Notes: generated from the letters alone by a model not told the origin. DNA of 64,000 nt from Desulfovibrio inopinatus DSM 10711 (GCF_000429305.1 NZ_AUBP01000007.1:186001-250000); one strand, 5' to 3'; shown: positions 45,546 to 54,348, counted from the first letter of the stretch. Translations and numbers: made by a program.

Positions 45546-45662
45546 GTTTGTACTCCATGACGAGAGGTTCACCAATGATAGAGTTCTTTTTGGCGTATGC
45601 TTCCGTCAAATCGGACAGAGTTCCTGAGTATGGGAGGGGTTCGACTCCCGGTTGGTTGAATT

Positions 45663-46364
45663 CTATGATCGCATTTTTTTTCGGTTGTGTTCGTAGCGCA
45701 TTTGCAGCATTTCCACGACCAATGCAAATCCCATGGGAAGATAGATATAGGCTTTCGGGACTTCCTGGTGCATGCCTTCCATAAAAATGGTGACACCGAT
45801 GGTGATGAGGAAAGACAGCGCTAAGATTTTTAATGTGGGATGCTTGATGATAAACTCTCCCACCGGGCCAGCGTAGGCCAGGACCGCAGCAAAGGAAATG
45901 ACGACCGCCGTAATAATGACCCACACGACATGTGTCAGGCCAACGGCCGTAATCACGGAGTCGATGGAAAAGACGATGTCGAGAAGCACAATCTGGAGAA
46001 TAGCGGTGCGAAAGGATGACTTTTTTTTGATACCGGCAGCTTCATCCTGTTCTTCCTTGAGCTCCACGGTATGGTGAATTTCCCGAACCGCCTTCCACAA
46101 CAAAAAGAGTCCCCCGGCTAGTAATATGAGGTCACGGACGGAAAACTGCATAAAAACCGGCGCTGTCAGCGATGTGAGTGCGAGCACGAGCAGTAATAAT
46201 CCGAGCCGGGCAATAAGCGCCAAGCCTAAACCGATGATACGGGCTTTACGTCGTAGCGCAGGATCAAGACGCTCCACCATAATGGCAAGTACAAGGACGT
46301 TGTCGACCCCGAGAACGAGTTCGAGTCCGATAAGCAAAAGTAATATTCCAAGAGAGTCGGCCAT
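45663..46364 (-). CDS. TerC family integral membrane protein
   Basis: 233 residues with seven predicted helices and AAGGAG about 8 bases before the ATG. TerC features: LELVLGVDNVLVLAIMVERLDPALRRKARIIGLGLALIARLGLLLL at the N-terminus and the mirrored QIVLLDIVFSIDSVITAVGL, giving the paired acidic membrane motifs of the family. Related proteins export manganese or support secretion-coupled metal loading. The cytoplasmic loop (VELKEEQDEAAGIKKKSSF) is charged. No manganese riboswitch could be recognised in the 190-base leader. Confidence 0.9.
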   Translation of the reverse strand: MADSLGILLLLIGLELVLGVDNVLVLAIMVERLDPALRRKARIIGLGLALIARLGLLLLVLALTSLTAPVFMQFSVRDLILLAGGLFLLWKAVREIHHTVELKEEQDEAAGIKKKSSFRTAILQIVLLDIVFSIDSVITAVGLTHVVWVIITAVVISFAAVLAYAGPVGEFIIKHPTLKILALSFLITIGVTIFMEGMHQEVPKAYIYLPMGFALVVEMLQMRYEHNRKKMRS

Positions 46365-46553
46365 GCGAGAGCTCCTTGCTGTTCGTGAGTGTTTTGAAGC
46401 GAAAGCCTGGCGGAGACGCCGCCGTGTTGCATGGATGACACGGCACAGAGGTCAACATGTACCCGAATCGGCAGCGACATCAAGATCGTTCATTCGACCA
46501 ATTTTTACTTCCCACATGATCGAGGGGCGCGTACACCAAGCGGGGAGGAATAT

Positions 46554-47057
46554 ATGGCGAACCAACTACTGCGCTCATCAAAATCATTCTTTTTTTCTGC
46601 GTACCGTTCCACCGAGGGAGAGCAGCTCCGTTTCGTGAACGATCTACGAATATTGATTTTACCTGTGTTGGCGCTGCTGCTTGTCGCCATAGGCTACGCT
46701 GTGTACGATCCCGACACTCATCCATTGAGCTGGATTGTTCTCGTCCCTACGGTCTTGTGTATCGTGGGTATCTTTGTACCGTTATACCACCGAGTTGACC
46801 TCGACCTCCAAAATCACATCATAACATTTCGTAGAGGTTCAATCTTTTCTGAAAAAACACGTGAGCAGCGTGTCAGTGTCTTCCAGGAAGCCCTCGCGCG
46901 TCCACAAGGGCACACAGGTCGTTATGAACTTGTCCTGACAGCAAACAAAGAAAATTTTTCGCTTCTTGGCAACCTCACGAAATCTTCAGCGTTCTTAGCC
47001 GTCCGCGAAATCAACGCCTCCATCGCTGCTGCCTATATCGGCCCATCTGCTTGGTAG
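46554..47057 (+). CDS. two-helix membrane protein, possible PH-like domain
   Basis: 167 residues from the ATG at 46554, with GGAGG 5 bases upstream; the frame upstream to 46431 lacks a start. Residues ~28-80 hold two transmembrane helices (ILILPVLALLLVAIGYAVY and WIVLVPTVLCIVGIFVPLY). A C-terminal beta-rich cytoplasmic domain (HRVDLDLQNHIITFRRGSIFSEKTREQRVSVFQ, GRYELVLTANKENFSLLG) resembles bacterial PH-like membrane proteins. No specific role. It is divergent from the TerC gene. Confidence 0.7.
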   Translation: MANQLLRSSKSFFFSAYRSTEGEQLRFVNDLRILILPVLALLLVAIGYAVYDPDTHPLSWIVLVPTVLCIVGIFVPLYHRVDLDLQNHIITFRRGSIFSEKTREQRVSVFQEALARPQGHTGRYELVLTANKENFSLLGNLTKSSAFLAVREINASIAAAYIGPSAW

Positions 47058-47350
47058 TTATTTCGTATTACGAGATGTTAACAAGCTGTGTTTCATGTCG
47101 TTTTCATCTGAAAACGATGAGAAGACATTTGGGGCAATGATGCTCAATAATTGTTGTGGTATTCGGCTTCACATGCGCTAACTGCCTCATTTGGTAATGT
47201 GCCGTATCTTTCCACTCTTTCATATGACTGTGCGTGAATCATTTATACGGATTCGGAGGCATGACGGCGTAGCCGAAGCGCTCATGATTCTGCAGGGAAG
47301 CGGCTTGCAGCGATTATGTGCAACAGAGCGGCATGAAGTGCAACGGGTTA
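47058..47350. other. intergenic region
   Basis: About 290 bases between convergent genes. Nothing convincing was seen; the small frame at 47191-47424 overlaps the next gene antisense. Confidence 0.4.
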
Positions 47351-47860
47351 TCATTCTTTGTCGCGAACAAAACGAACTGCCAAACCAAAACCTTTGCTGT
47401 GCGCGTCTACTATACCACTCATGAATTCAACGTAGTAAATAAGAGTCGGGATCTCTTCAACATGAGTGCAACTCCAGTATGACGCACCTTCTCCTTGATC
47501 CTTAACTCCTGGGAAGACTACGGGATCGATTACCGGTTGTTGGCATTTTTCATCAACAATGCTATACAATTCATCAATGGTTGGGACTCGCCATCCATTG
47601 CCGAGTTGTTTTGCAATGGACTTGGCTTCATCGAGAGACAATAATTTTACCGACCCAATACAACCCTCGCTGTCGTTCCATGAGGTCCCCTCGCTGCAGC
47701 GACGCCAAATCAACCCCGTCGCTTTATCAAATGCTTCATCTTTATTGAGAATATAGCGAGAAGAAGCATCACCACGTAGCAGTTGTTCATTGCAATCAGC
47801 CAGAGCAGAGCACGGGATGAGGCAGGCAAACACAATCCCCAAAAACACATTCTTGATCAT
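47351..47860 (-). CDS. secreted DUF1566 domain protein
   Basis: 169 residues from an ATG at 47858-47860 (GAGG about 9 bases upstream). A signal peptide (IKNVFLGIVFACLIPCSALA) precedes a Cys-containing module. The Lcl/DUF1566 pattern is clear: DKATGLIWRRCSEGTSWN, LLSLDEAKSIAKQLGNGWRVPTIDELYSIVDEK, ASYWSCT, and GLAVRFVRDKE. DUF1566 domains are beta-rich extracellular modules of unknown binding role, often in adhesins. Five or so Cys suggest disulfides. Confidence 0.85.
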   Translation of the reverse strand: MIKNVFLGIVFACLIPCSALADCNEQLLRGDASSRYILNKDEAFDKATGLIWRRCSEGTSWNDSEGCIGSVKLLSLDEAKSIAKQLGNGWRVPTIDELYSIVDEKCQQPVIDPVVFPGVKDQGEGASYWSCTHVEEIPTLIYYVEFMSGIVDAHSKGFGLAVRFVRDKE

Positions 47861-48051
47861 CACGACCAACCTCTTGGTTAGTGTTTAACAAATGCAATCG
47901 ACAAAGCATCAATGGTACGTTTGAATCAACCAAGCGCATACTGCACGTCTTCTGGAGTGGGAGTACCCTTCTCCGGACAATCTTCTTGAACCGTAGTGTC
48001 GGAACGACAGAGATCAATCCGCAACTCTTTATGATAATAGATTCTCCGCTT

Positions 48052-48321
48052 TCAGCACCGACTTGACGATGTATTCCGAGACTTGGCTTGGTCGGCCATA
48101 AGGTCAATGTTGAGCGCGAAGAACCAAACGTCCTCGCCTCGTTCCAGCCAGCCTACCCACCAGCCGATGTTCGGCTGGTCCCAGAGGGCAAAGCTTGGTT
48201 TAATCCGCAGGCTCAGGCCGGTCTTCCCCCGAAGGGTCCAGTTTTCACCTTGCTCCACCACCATAATGTCTTTCACGGTAGCCATAATCTTTGCCGAGAA
48301 AGGGAGTTGGTCATGTTTGAG
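48052..48321 (-). pseudogene. C-terminal remnant of a class D (OXA-type) beta-lactamase
   Basis: About 90 codons on the minus strand read QLPFSAKIMATVKDIM, then WTLRGKTGLS (the KTG motif), then NIGWWVGWLERGEDVWFFALNIDL, the C-terminal signature of class D beta-lactamases. An in-frame stop at 48322-48324 precedes it. The N-terminal two thirds, with the STxK serine and SxV motifs, are absent. The remnant ends in an unrelated tail. It lies between the DUF1566 gene and the GntR gene, as a deletion scar. Confidence 0.8.
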
Positions 48322-48367
48322 TCACCGCACCCGTTGCGAGTGTCCCTTCTTATAACTGAGAGTAACT

Positions 48368-49351
48368 TCATGCTAAATCAATCGTGCTTTCAGTAATATA
48401 TTTTCTGACTTGAGTGAGTCTCTCCCAAATCAGGTCGACATTTGATCGATCGATATTGGATTCGAGCCTGATCACTCGCTGTCCGGTATTGGCAAGCTGG
48501 ACCACCCGATCATACGCCAAACCATTGGCAATGATTACCTGGCACTGATCAAGAAGGTTTTTGAGGTCATCGCCACGATCAAGTCCCATCCATATCTTTA
48601 TGAGCCCAGTTTCACCTGACTGCGTGGATTCGTTGAAGAAGGTCTCCGCGGATTGCTGATTCGCGCAACAGAACCCCACCTTGGTCCCCTTGGGAAGCCG
48701 GCGGAGTTCGTTGACTATGCGAACATCCGCTCTTGTCATGACCCCCACGATTTCGATGGAATCGTCAGGACAGATTCTCCGGAATTCCTCGACATGGTTC
48801 ATTCCGCAAACCACCAAGTCCACAGAGGAAAGCACGCCCTTGGAAATGAGTTCCGGATCTGTGCGGAGTTCCTGGACAAGCACTCCCTGAGCCTCAACGC
48901 CGAGTTCACATTGCAGCGTACGGCATATGTTTTCGATCGCTTCGCGATTACACTCCACTACCAAAACTTTTCGGCTCTCAGCATTGGAAAGACATGCAAC
49001 CGCACGTGTGAGCAGGAAATCTTCGATCTGGCTCCTGGTAAAACCGCTTTTCACAGCTTTTTCGAATGCTTCCCTAAAGATAGCGGCAAGATCGTCGATC
49101 GAAGCCGTTGCCGTGTTTTTTTTTACAAACGTTCCCTTGCCGACAATGGCATCCAGGAAACCCTCGGAAACCAGTTCCCGATAAGCATCCGCAACCGTAT
49201 TCCGGTTTACATTCAAGGCACTGGCCATATCTTTGGCTGAAGGCAAGGGCAGCCCCGATGAAAAGGCGCCGGACTCGATGAACATGCGAATCTGGCGTTT
49301 GATTTGCTCCTTGATGCTGAGCATGCTGTGTCGGTTCAGGTGTATTTGCAT
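48368..49351 (-). CDS. GntR-family transcriptional regulator
   Basis: 327 residues. An N-terminal GntR winged helix (SIKEQIKRQIRMFIESGAFSSGLPLPSAKDMASALNVNRNTVADAYRELVSEGFLDAIVGKGTFV, about 12-77) is joined to a ~240-residue C-domain with alternating strands and helices (KVLVVECNREAIENICRTL, DLVVCGMNHVEEF, IEIVGVMTRADVRIVNEL, GTKVGFCCANQQSAETF, CQVIIANGLAYDRV), resembling a two-lobed periplasmic-binding-like effector domain rather than FadR or HutC types. A 20-bp palindrome just before the start codon suggests autoregulation. No obvious target gene is adjacent, although the beta-lactamase remnant lies downstream. Confidence 0.88.
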   Translation of the reverse strand: MQIHLNRHSMLSIKEQIKRQIRMFIESGAFSSGLPLPSAKDMASALNVNRNTVADAYRELVSEGFLDAIVGKGTFVKKNTATASIDDLAAIFREAFEKAVKSGFTRSQIEDFLLTRAVACLSNAESRKVLVVECNREAIENICRTLQCELGVEAQGVLVQELRTDPELISKGVLSSVDLVVCGMNHVEEFRRICPDDSIEIVGVMTRADVRIVNELRRLPKGTKVGFCCANQQSAETFFNESTQSGETGLIKIWMGLDRGDDLKNLLDQCQVIIANGLAYDRVVQLANTGQRVIRLESNIDRSNVDLIWERLTQVRKYITESTIDLA

Positions 49352-49353
49352 AG

Positions 49354-49373
49354 TTGCCTATGCTACTAGGCAA
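49354..49373 (-). promoter_or_regulatory. 20-bp palindrome, candidate operator of the GntR gene
   Basis: TTGCCTA and TAGGCAA arms flank a 6-base spacer and end 2 bases before the GntR start codon, overlapping where its ribosome site would be. Symmetry and position suit an autoregulatory operator. Confidence 0.6.
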
Positions 49374-50016
49374 TATGGATTCAGTCAACCTCATGAGAAC
49401 CCTCGGAATTTGAAAAGCAAAATATGACTAAAAAATATACTATTTCAAATGGTAACAAGAAATGAGGTTCAAGAAGATGAATGAGAGCCGTTAGTAAGTC
49501 CCGGCAAATGATCTAGAGATTTTTAGAATTCTGTCAGGAGGCCGCGAATCAACGACAAGGACACGTTGCGAAGCATCCTCTTCATCCGCGAAATTGTCGT
49601 GCCCTGGGAAGAATTACCGCTGGAGATCAGATGCAGTAGCGGCATCGCCTGCTGCGTGATCTGCCTGTGGTTCGTTAAGAAGTTTTGTTAATGGCCCTTG
49701 CAACAAACGACGTTATCGTTTATTTAATAAAAATTTTTTATTCATTAATATTTTCCTTTGGTGTCTTCAAAAACTGGACAGTAAGCTCGTATTCATCTTC
49801 ATTTGCGTGAGAAATATGGACGACATAGCTCCATGAAGTTTAGATTATGCTGTTGTTATTAGGTTTACTTGTGGAATATATATTGCTTGGTAAATCGTGT
49901 GGTCAATTCGTACCTCCTGCTGTTTCTGGGGAAATCATACATTTTGTCGTACTTTCTTTATCGATTTCCCTGGTGTGACGACATAACGCAACGCTATGCC
50001 TATGGAGATGGGAGAG
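49374..50016. other. intergenic region with transposase scar
   Basis: About 640 bases. Besides the IS5-like remnant at 49538-49690 it is AT-rich and without genes. The last ~250 bases should hold the promoter of the VPLPA-CTERM gene. Confidence 0.5.
49538..49690 (+). pseudogene. fragment of an IS5-family transposase N-terminus
   Basis: About 50 open codons on the plus strand read RPRINDKDTLRSILFI, then VVPWEELPLEIRCSSGIACC, matching the DUF4096 start of IS5-type transposases (normally RxxxxWRDLPxxxGxGxxM). It ends in a stop near 49690 with no catalytic domain. Too degraded for further assignment. Confidence 0.55.
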
Positions 50017-51351
50017 ATGAGTAACAAGAATGGAATTGTTCTTTGTGCGCTTCTCTATGTTTTATTGGGGGGAAGTTTCGGTGAGGCACAGGCAAATGTT
50101 TTTTCCTTATCAGGTGGACAAACGTATACGTTAAACGACTCGACTTTGACGTATACTGTTGAGTATATTGGGGACAATGGGTCGGGAGCATTTATACAGC
50201 ATGGTGGGAGTAATTATGTGTCCTCGCTGTGTTTGGGATTCGCTGCTACAGATCAAGGAATTTATAGAATTGATGGTGGAGAGGTACACGCAAGTTATGC
50301 ATATGTTGGGTATTATGGAAATGCTCTCTTCAGTCAATCTGGAGGTGTAAACTATACTTCTTTCCTTCGAATAGGTGAAAATGGAAACTCATCAGGAACG
50401 TATAATTTAAGTGGCGGAGATCTCAATACAATCTCTACAAGTATTGCCATTGATGGAGTTGGTTCTTTTAATCAGTCTGGGGGATCGATCAACGGCAAAA
50501 AGCTTTCTGTGAACGAGAATGGAACATATAATTTTTCTGGCGGTGCACTGAATTCTACAAATATATATAATGATGGTCTTTTTAATGTTCAGCATTCCAG
50601 TTTAAATGATTCCATAAACGGGAGTTTCACTAACAATGCGATGACACGCATTATCGAGAGCGAATCTCATTTCAATAACGATGTCACAAACAATGGGGTT
50701 TTCGATGTATCCTCATCGACGGTGAACTTTTCTGGGAAATTTACGAATAATGGAGAGTATATTTCCAGCAGTTCTGCGAACTATTTCTATGATCTGTATA
50801 TTGGTAAAACAGGATCGATTGCTGGGATGGCGGAGAGTTTTTTCTCCTTAGCCGGGGACTTTGTGAGTGATGCAACTGATTTGAGCAAATGGTATACTCC
50901 GACATCCACGTTGGAATTTACTGGTGACAGCTCACACGACTTTTATTGGGGTGGGAGTGACACCGGGACCGTAAGTTTTTTCGATAATTTCAGTGCATGG
51001 TCGCTGTTATCGTTGGCTGGCGATGAAACGTTGTCCTTTTATGACAGCAATAGCGATTATGGCGCAGGGCTGTATATTCAGCAACTTGATGGTCTCCTTT
51101 TCGACGAAGATGGAAACATAAAGAATCTCTTTGCCGAAGAAGGGTTTAATATCTATTATCTCGCTGAATTGAATGAAGAACTCGGTGGTAAAATATTCGA
51201 TTTGTCGGGTGGCGGGCAACTCATCGGTTTGAATGCCGACGGCACTCTTGCTGCATCAGCCGCCGCAACACCTCTTCCTGGTGCTGTGTGGCTCTTGGCA
51301 TCCGGATTCCTGGGAATCGGCTTTATCCGGCGACGCTTAGGGAATGTGTGA
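50017..51351 (+). CDS. VPLPA-CTERM sorted surface protein
   Basis: 444 residues; an ATG at 50017 is preferred, 9 bases after GGAG (another ATG lies at 49996). A signal peptide (GIVLCALLYVLLGGSFGEAQA) is followed by ~350 residues rich in Gly, Ser, Asn and aromatic residues with irregular repeats (SGGxxxYxxxYxGxNG-type, for example GAFIQHGGSNYVSS, SFNQSGGSIN, TYNFSGGALN), typical of right-handed beta-helix proteins. The C-terminus is a sorting signal: TPLPGAVWLLASGFLGIGFIRRR (PLPxA-type motif, hydrophobic helix, basic cluster). Such proteins are cut and anchored by an exosortase, often with exopolysaccharide. No exosortase gene is in the window. Terminator downstream. Confidence 0.88.
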   Translation: MSNKNGIVLCALLYVLLGGSFGEAQANVFSLSGGQTYTLNDSTLTYTVEYIGDNGSGAFIQHGGSNYVSSLCLGFAATDQGIYRIDGGEVHASYAYVGYYGNALFSQSGGVNYTSFLRIGENGNSSGTYNLSGGDLNTISTSIAIDGVGSFNQSGGSINGKKLSVNENGTYNFSGGALNSTNIYNDGLFNVQHSSLNDSINGSFTNNAMTRIIESESHFNNDVTNNGVFDVSSSTVNFSGKFTNNGEYISSSSANYFYDLYIGKTGSIAGMAESFFSLAGDFVSDATDLSKWYTPTSTLEFTGDSSHDFYWGGSDTGTVSFFDNFSAWSLLSLAGDETLSFYDSNSDYGAGLYIQQLDGLLFDEDGNIKNLFAEEGFNIYYLAELNEELGGKIFDLSGGGQLIGLNADGTLAASAAATPLPGAVWLLASGFLGIGFIRRRLGNV

Positions 51352-51380
51352 TACCTGATCGGTCCAATCATACGTTGAGG

Positions 51381-51410
51381 AAAAGCCGGGGTTCTCTGCT
51401 TCGGCTTTTT
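51381..51410 (+). terminator. rho-independent terminator after VPLPA-CTERM gene
   Basis: 8-bp arms AAAAGCCG (51381-51388) and CGGCTTTT (51402-51409), followed by T and C-rich sequence; 29 bases past the stop. Confidence 0.8.
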
Positions 51411-51509
51411 CGTCTCCACCCTCCCCCTTCTTGTCCTCTCCTTCTAAACAATATATCTTGAGACCTCTCCCCTCTCCCGACAACCTCACCACTCTGTTAT
51501 GAGGAGGTC

Positions 51510-52463
51510 ATGTCCAGACAACTTCATATTTCGCAGCTTCGTTCTGGCGGTATCATGACGACAATGGCGTGTTCGTCACGGTGTCGGCATTGTCTATACG
51601 CGTGTGGACCTGAATGGCCGCGGGAGTTTATAGCGGAAGACACGCTTCGACATGTGGTTAAGACGTGTCTTCAACTTCGATGCCGTTCGGTACATATCGG
51701 TGGAGGAGAGCCATTTCTCAATCCGGAGCACCTTATTATGGTGGCTCGTGTTTGTCGCGAAATGGGGTTGGGGATCGATTATATTGAGACGAATGCGTCG
51801 TGGTTTGCGTCAATGGATCAGGCGATACGCTTCCTGACAACGCTTCAACAGGCCGGCGTGGGAACGCTCTTGGTTTCAATAAGCCCGTTTCATAACGAAT
51901 TTATTCCATTTCACAAAACAAAGGGTGTTCTGGCTGCATGTCGAAAAACCGGAATGGGGATATTCCCCTGGGTGATGGATTTCTATAGCGACCTTGATGC
52001 GTTGGAACATGATCGGCCTCATAGGCTTGCAGAGTACGAACACCGGCTTGGCCCCAATTACCTTGCCGGTACATTGAGCCGCTATTGGATTCATTTCGGC
52101 GGACGCGCTTTGAATACGTTCAGGTCATATTTGCCGGCCAAGTCTTTTGTTGAAATCCTCACACAATCCGGTCCCTGCTCCGAGTTGGAGCAAACGTCAC
52201 ACTTTCATTTTGATCCATGGGGTGACTACATCCCTGGACTTTGCTCACATTTGCGCATCCCGCGACCAGATTCGGACCGAGCCATTGATGCAAGGCATGC
52301 TGAATGGATTGATACGTTATATTCTGTCGGAGTTGTGGGCCTTGTCCAACAACTCCCCGATGATGTCAGGGACTCGTTACAGCAGCGCACGTATCTTTCC
52401 AAATGTGATCTCTGCGAGGCCATTTTTTCGTGGAAGTCTCAGGCGTCCAGTGTGTCGCCATAA
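51510..52463 (+). CDS. radical SAM protein
   Basis: 317 residues. Cluster cysteines CSSRCRHC at about 21, 25 and 28 (CxxxCxxC) with a fourth Cys at 32, then GGGEPFLNPEHL near 64-74 for SAM binding, and LVSISPFHNEFIPFHKTKG. The C-terminal ~100 residues hold further Cys (SGPCSEL, IPGLCSHL, SKCDLCEAI) and may bind an auxiliary cluster, as in SPASM-like enzymes. Substrate unknown; close to the VPLPA-CTERM gene but separated by a terminator. A GAGGAGG lies about 6 bases before the ATG. Confidence 0.87.
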   Translation: MSRQLHISQLRSGGIMTTMACSSRCRHCLYACGPEWPREFIAEDTLRHVVKTCLQLRCRSVHIGGGEPFLNPEHLIMVARVCREMGLGIDYIETNASWFASMDQAIRFLTTLQQAGVGTLLVSISPFHNEFIPFHKTKGVLAACRKTGMGIFPWVMDFYSDLDALEHDRPHRLAEYEHRLGPNYLAGTLSRYWIHFGGRALNTFRSYLPAKSFVEILTQSGPCSELEQTSHFHFDPWGDYIPGLCSHLRIPRPDSDRAIDARHAEWIDTLYSVGVVGLVQQLPDDVRDSLQQRTYLSKCDLCEAIFSWKSQASSVSP

Positions 52464-53613
52464 TACGCGATGTCGAAGGCCTTGCGGTGGATGTGGGACT
52501 GCCGGTTGGAAGCACCAAAAAGAACTCGCGGTGTTGTCTTCCCAAAGACATCACCGCGAGCCTCACAACACACACACCACTGGAATCACTAACGATACAA
52601 AGCAGGCACACACAAATGGATGGCAAGCCATCCCACACACAACGCTACGCCCCAGCCCAACAAACAGGGACATGAGCAATAGTACTTTAGCAACGCCGGA
52701 CACCACTCCGGCTCTGCTTGCACAACATGATTACACACCGGTAATCTTTTTGCCTCGACAGGCTCCCCGAGCTGACATGCCTGTCTCGGAACGAGGTTGG
52801 CTTCGGGCCGGCGGAGCCGAAGCCACACAGCCCACAGACAAAAACCCCCGTTATTGTCTGCTCCATGTCAGGGCCAACCTTATCGCTGTAGTCCCCCAAA
52901 ACGGTCAGCCCAAACATGGCAACACACCCAACACAACCTCTCCCTTCGGAGAGCAGACTCCATGACAGCACGAAACAGAGTGCGCTTCCCTAAAGGAATT
53001 CCTTTCTAGCAAAGGGGCGTTGATTCGTCAATCAGGGAATCGAAAATTTCTTGTTTCTGGAATCAATAACCTGAGATGCAGCGCCACACTCCGAGTGGTA
53101 TAAAAGGTAGGCCAATGTCTTACCCTCAAAGTTTGCTGAAATATGCTTTCTGTATACTCTATTGTATATGGTAATGCCATCTCTTTTCACCAAAAAGGAC
53201 TCTTTTGTGGCCTGTTAAGTTGAAAAAAATTTCATGAAAGATGATAATCTCATATAGTAAAAATGAGAAATATTTTGTTTTTTAGGATAAATCTTATTAG
53301 AAAATGATAAAAGTGAATTATGGTGGAAATATGTTAGAAGACAAGAGGTCTGTCGTCTGTTTTCTCTTTAGTTGTGATATCGCGAACTCAATCGATATTG
53401 GCGCTCATCGACTACATGTAACATCTATGGAACGTGGAGGCATGCAATATGGAGAAAAACTGCTGCTTGATGCGCAGTGTAGTTAGGAAATGGAAGAATA
53501 AACGTGAAAAGATGTGTCTTTTAATAGCATGAATCGGAGAGAACAACGCGTTTCGAGATGCGAGTCTGACAAATAGCCATCCTCACATCTCGAAGATATG
53601 GTTCTTTGAGCAA
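52464..53613. other. about 1.15 kb with no confidently supported gene
   Basis: The left half (to ~53000) is GC-rich with CA-repeat-like stretches and has two overlapping candidate frames. One is plus 52672-52965 (97 residues, Pro/Thr/Arg-rich, poor ribosome site). The other is minus 52687-52971 (94 residues, Cys/Gly-rich, GTG start, poor ribosome site). A minus-oriented terminator at 52525 favours a minus transcript. The right half (53030-53600) is AT-rich and shows nothing recognisable; a 60-codon frame at 53304-53486 is probably chance. Confidence 0.4.
52525..52560 (-). terminator. 17-bp stem-loop, minus-strand terminator
   Basis: Arms 52525-52541 and 52544-52560 pair over 17 bases with one mismatch and a 2-base loop. 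On the minus strand the stem is followed by TTCTTTTTGG. It would end a transcript coming from the unassigned region to the right. Confidence 0.75.
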
Positions 53614-54126
53614 TTAGGTGTGCGTTTCAAGTTCCTGATTTTCTGTATCGTTTAAAATCTCACGCGCTTTTTTGACTTCGTCAACGTTACCGTGCGCAAC
53701 AACAATATATTTGCCTGCTTTGATGCTTTCCTGATACTTGAGGACTTTGTTTTTACCTATACCAAGACCCATCAGTGCTCCAAACAGGCCGCCACCGGCT
53801 GCGCCCAAGACTGCACCCTCGACGCCGCCAAGCAACACCGCCGCGAGTGATCCGGCGACGAATACGCCCCCTACGCCTGGAACAACGAGAAAGCCGACGC
53901 CGACAAGGATACCGAATAGGCTTCCCCAAAAGCCGCCGATACCGGCACCGCTTTTGGCTGGATCTTTCCAGGTGTAGTACCCTTTGATATCTTCAACGTC
54001 TTCAAGTTCTCTTCCAACAATGGAAACTTTGTTCATGGAAAATCCCTGTGATGCCAGAGACCTGACTGCTTCGGCAGCCAGGTCGTGGCTGCCGTAGACC
54101 CCAACGGTTGCGTTCGCTTGCTCCAT
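53614..54126 (-). CDS. glycine-zipper stress-type protein (general stress protein 17M / DUF1269-like)
   Basis: 170 residues with AAGGAG 8 bases before the ATG. The N-terminal ~60 residues resemble the YflT/general stress domain (VGVYGSHDLAAEAVRSLASQGFSMNKVSIVGRE). The middle is a Gly/Val/Ala-rich hydrophobic hairpin (GAGIGGFWGSLFGILVGVGFLVVPGVGGVFVAGSL to GALMGLGIGKNK) that could insert in a membrane. The end repeats the first domain's style (YQESIKAGKYIVVAHGNVDEVKKAREIL). Role unknown, usually stress-linked. Same strand as the ferredoxin gene, 33 bases downstream of it. Confidence 0.82.
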   Translation of the reverse strand: MEQANATVGVYGSHDLAAEAVRSLASQGFSMNKVSIVGRELEDVEDIKGYYTWKDPAKSGAGIGGFWGSLFGILVGVGFLVVPGVGGVFVAGSLAAVLLGGVEGAVLGAAGGGLFGALMGLGIGKNKVLKYQESIKAGKYIVVAHGNVDEVKKAREILNDTENQELETHT

Positions 54127-54159
54127 TGAGAGCGCTCCTTGGTTTATAAGGATGATAAA

Positions 54160-54348
54160 TTAATCGGCCCAGTGGATACACTCGGTCGGGCATGTGTCGA
54201 TCGCTTCCTGGATGCACTCCTCAGCGCAATCTTCACTGATGACATGAGCTTTCATTTCGTCGGTGAGTTCAAAGGCTTCGGGGCAGATTTCCACACAACT
54301 TTCGCACCCGATGCATTCATCTTCATCGACATAGGCTTTTTTGGCCAT
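54160..54348 (-). CDS. ferredoxin, single [4Fe-4S] cluster (Desulfovibrio type)
   Basis: 62 residues from an ATG at 54346-54348, with GGAG 6 bases upstream; the upstream extension to 54462 is not needed. Cluster Cys: CIGCESCVEICP (C-x2-C-x2-C-x3-CP) and then IDTCPTEC. The first set and the last CP ligand match Desulfovibrio ferredoxin I and III folds. A further CAEEC pair is present and may form a disulfide or a second site. It shuttles low-potential electrons in the cytoplasm. Divergent from the CoA-disulfide-reductase-like gene. Confidence 0.92.
   Translation of the reverse strand: MAKKAYVDEDECIGCESCVEICPEAFELTDEMKAHVISEDCAEECIQEAIDTCPTECIHWAD

Noticed and set aside
45600-45662. tRNA-like T-arm (GGTTCGACTCCC) between the AbrB-like and TerC genes
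   Set aside because: The flanking bases do not form a proper T-stem with a 7-base loop, and no acceptor or anticodon stem could be built.
46365-46553. Manganese (yybP-ykoY) riboswitch in front of the TerC gene
   Set aside because: Its conserved core could not be found on the minus strand.
48653-49240. Plus-strand frame of 195 codons
   Set aside because: Antisense to the GntR regulator gene, whose helix-turn-helix and length are convincing.
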